Shown one piece after another: positions 6,346 through 7,406 of a DNA stretch of 7,406 nucleotides. The position numbers were made by a program, and so were the translations under genes. This DNA is from Thiopseudomonas sp. (lineage in GTDB: Bacteria > Pseudomonadota > Gammaproteobacteria > Pseudomonadales > Pseudomonadaceae): assembly GCA_023228985.1 (NCBI GenBank), contig JALOAC010000053.1, positions 1 to 7,406 of the forward strand, written 5' to 3'. Below the pieces are notes generated by a model that was given only the letters and a program-made list of their open reading frames with translations, ran no database searches and was not told where the DNA came from. How positions within the stretch are numbered: the stretch's first letter is position 1; each line of letters starts with the position of its first letter.

Positions 6346-6383
6346 CAAGGCACAATGCTTAACCGCTTGTGCCTTGTTTTTTT
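6346..6383 (+). terminator. Intrinsic terminator of glnK
   Basis: A perfect 10-base inverted repeat CAAGGCACAA (6346-6355) / TTGTGCCTTG (6367-6376) with an 11-base loop is followed by seven T residues (6377-6383). It lies 66 bases after the glnK stop and should separate glnK from sutA transcription. Confidence 0.93.
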
Positions 6384-6389
6384 CAGTGT

Positions 6390-6507
6390 TCAAATCAGCA
6401 AAGCATAGCCACAAAAAAAGATATTTTTTACCGTAGCAAATTTGAAAATTGCACACTAAAATGCGCGCCAAATAAGCATGTTACTTTTTGACTGTTTGCT
6501 GATTTGA
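6390..6507 (+). repeat. 13-base inverted repeat bracketing the sutA leader
   Basis: TCAAATCAGCAAA at 6390-6402 is the exact reverse complement of TTTGCTGATTTGA at 6495-6507; the arms are 92 bases apart. The right arm ends inside the sutA ribosome binding site (GAGG, 6506-6509). The left arm begins just after the glnK terminator. If both arms are in one transcript, pairing would bring structure up to the ribosome binding site. As DNA, the arms could be two sites for one protein. Between them lies an A-tract/T-tract stretch (6413-6429). Confidence 0.5.
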
Positions 6508-6517
6508 GGTTGGTGGA

Positions 6518-6799
6518 ATGTTCGAAGATGATATAGAAGACGAAGACTTAGACACTGAAGAAACTGACGACATTTCGTTGGATGAAGTCGCGGAGGTAGA
6601 GGACGATGCTGCTATCGCGGATGAGGTGGTCGAAAGTGATGATGAGGGGTATGACGCGCCGGCTGTTAAAAGCAAAGCCGTAGTGCATGAAGACTTACCC
6701 TCTTTAGAAGCTAAGAAAAAAGAGCGTGATGCGCTGGCGCAGGCTATGGAAGCTTTTTTAGCGCGCGGCGGAAAAATACAGGAAGTAAGTTCCGACTAA
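6518..6799 (+). CDS. sutA: SutA-type RNA polymerase-binding transcription regulator
   Basis: SutA was described in Pseudomonas aeruginosa as a small acidic protein that binds RNA polymerase and raises transcription of ribosomal and other housekeeping genes during slow growth. This 93-residue protein has the same layout. The N-terminus is highly acidic and probably disordered: 24 of the first 43 residues are Asp or Glu. The conserved helix block follows at 60-90 (LPSLEAKKKERDALAQAMEA, then FLARGGKIQEV), which is the recognisable SutA signature. It stops three residues after that block, whereas the Pseudomonas protein, as I recall it, has a further C-terminal tail of about 20 residues. The ATG at 6518 has GAGG 8 bases upstream. 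It is preceded by the glnK terminator and followed by a hairpin, so it is probably transcribed alone. Confidence 0.85.
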   Translation: MFEDDIEDEDLDTEETDDISLDEVAEVEDDAAIADEVVESDDEGYDAPAVKSKAVVHEDLPSLEAKKKERDALAQAMEAFLARGGKIQEVSSD

Positions 6800-6827
6800 C
6801 TTAGCGTTTATAACTACCGGTAAGACT

Positions 6828-6870
6828 AAAGCCAGTCCATTGATGAAAATGGACTGGCTTTGTTGTGTTT
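6828..6870. terminator. Hairpin terminator between converging sutA and thioesterase genes
   Basis: A perfect 13-base inverted repeat AAAGCCAGTCCAT (6828-6840) / ATGGACTGGCTTT (6849-6861) with an 8-base loop lies 28 bases after the sutA stop and 7 bases after the thioesterase stop on the other strand. The + strand tail is T-rich (GTTGTGTTT); the - strand tail is weaker, so it is most convincing for sutA but may serve both. Confidence 0.8.
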
Positions 6871-7351
6871 AAGGGCTGGCTTTTAATGCCTCGTAACGTT
6901 CGGCCAATTCTGCACGAATAGCGCGGCGCTCAACGGCGTTATTGTAGCGACGTATTTCTTCCGCTGTTTTGGCTGTAAACACAGGCACATCAGTGGGTTT
7001 TCCCTGTTCATCCACAGCCACCATAGTAAAAAAACAACTATTGGTATGGCGTACTACTTGGGTGCGGATATTTTCGGTAATTACCTTGATGCCCACTTCC
7101 ATGGATGTGCGGCCAGTGTAATTGACGGAAGCCAAAAAGGTGACTAGCTCGCCTACATGGATAGGTTGGCGAAAAGTCACTTGGTCAACAGACAGGGTTA
7201 CGACATAGATACCGGCGTAACGACTGGCGCAGGCATAGGCCACTTCGTCAAGATACTTAAGCACTGTGCCGCCATGCACATTGCCGGAAAAATTGGCCAT
7301 GTCAGGGGTCATCAACACGGTCATGGATAGACTAGGGGAACCAGGTTTCAT
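6869..7351 (-). CDS. Hot-dog fold acyl-CoA thioesterase (YciA/YkhA type)
   Basis: This enzyme hydrolyses acyl-CoA to free fatty acid and CoA, and probably acts in the cytoplasm on medium- or long-chain substrates; the chain length cannot be read from sequence. The 160-residue protein contains one hot-dog domain (about 8-125). The signature is N24-V-H26-G-G28 followed by Y33-L-D35-E, where N24 and D35 match the catalytic-region residues known from YciA-type thioesterases. It continues with VTLSVDQVTFRQPIHVGELV and the GRTSMEVGIKV strand. A charged C-terminal helix (about 129-157) extends beyond E. coli YciA, as in the acyl-CoA hydrolases common in Pseudomonas. The ATG at 7351-7349 is preceded by a modest GAGAA ribosome binding site. 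It converges on sutA across a shared hairpin. Confidence 0.9.
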   Translation of the reverse strand: MKPGSPSLSMTVLMTPDMANFSGNVHGGTVLKYLDEVAYACASRYAGIYVVTLSVDQVTFRQPIHVGELVTFLASVNYTGRTSMEVGIKVITENIRTQVVRHTNSCFFTMVAVDEQGKPTDVPVFTAKTAEEIRRYNNAVERRAIRAELAERYEALKASP

Positions 7352-7380
7352 GCGTTTCTCATTATTTAAGTGGTGCGTGC

Positions 7381-7400
7381 AATATAGCTAAAGTTTAGCT
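7381..7400 (-). promoter_or_regulatory. Possible -10 box and overlapping palindrome upstream of the thioesterase gene
   Basis: On the - strand TATATT (7386-7381) resembles a -10 box about 30 bases before the start codon. It adjoins a near-perfect palindrome, AGCTAAA (7386-7392) G TTTAGCT (7394-7400), in the spacer where a repressor could bind. The -35 position falls at or beyond the window edge and cannot be checked. Confidence 0.3.
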
Positions 7401-7406
7401 TTGCAC

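Noticed and set aside
6481..6675. 64-residue Ser-rich - strand frame over sutA
   Set aside because: The Ser run is the antisense of the Asp/Glu codons of the SutA acidic tail.
1..7406. Defence island, mobile element, CRISPR array or biosynthetic cluster
   Set aside because: No repeats with regular spacing, transposase, integrase, nuclease or toxin-like gene is present; all genes fit conserved gammaproteobacterial functions.

Overview
This 7.4 kb window looks like a chromosomal housekeeping segment from a gammaproteobacterium. The proteins most closely recall Pseudomonas and the marine Cellvibrio/Saccharophagus-type relatives. Pointers are a GlnK almost identical to what I remember of the Pseudomonas protein, a small acidic SutA-type RNA polymerase-binding protein, the ubiC-ubiA pair and the ubiK-comM pair. 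Base composition is moderate, below that of Pseudomonas, so a relative is more likely than Pseudomonas itself. I see no insertion sequence, phage gene, CRISPR array, tRNA, rRNA or toxin-antitoxin pair.

Layout from left to right. The 3' part of secB (export chaperone, cut by the window edge) is followed on the same strand by a REC response regulator with a long Ala/Pro linker and a PilZ-like C-terminal domain. This converges, with only 5 bases between stop codons, on a leftward ubiC-ubiA operon that makes 4-hydroxybenzoate from chorismate and prenylates it. A 268-base divergent intergenic region separates ubiC from a rightward HU gene, which ends at a clear intrinsic terminator. Next comes a small SCP2-like protein gene whose stop codon abuts that of the leftward comM. 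comM lies downstream of ubiK, a ubiquinone biosynthesis accessory factor, in a likely two-gene operon. A 221-base divergent region leads to the PII gene glnK, which has its own strong terminator and is not followed by amtB. sutA follows, then a bidirectional-looking hairpin, then a leftward hot-dog acyl-CoA thioesterase.

Functionally the window mixes respiration-cofactor synthesis (ubiC, ubiA, ubiK), nitrogen sensing (glnK), slow-growth transcription control (sutA), nucleoid structure (HU), recombination of incoming DNA (comM), protein export (secB) and one signalling protein. Apart from the two likely operons, the genes appear to be independent neighbours.

I found no convincing new multigene system. 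The points most worth a second look are regulatory or domain-level: a 13-base perfect inverted repeat bracketing the sutA leader, with one arm running into its ribosome binding site; an apparently short SutA C-terminus; a response regulator whose PilZ-like domain has a degraded ligand motif; poly-G ribosome binding sites; and a tandem 9-base repeat carrying two -10-like boxes before the HU gene. No stretch longer than 300 bases lacks a gene.
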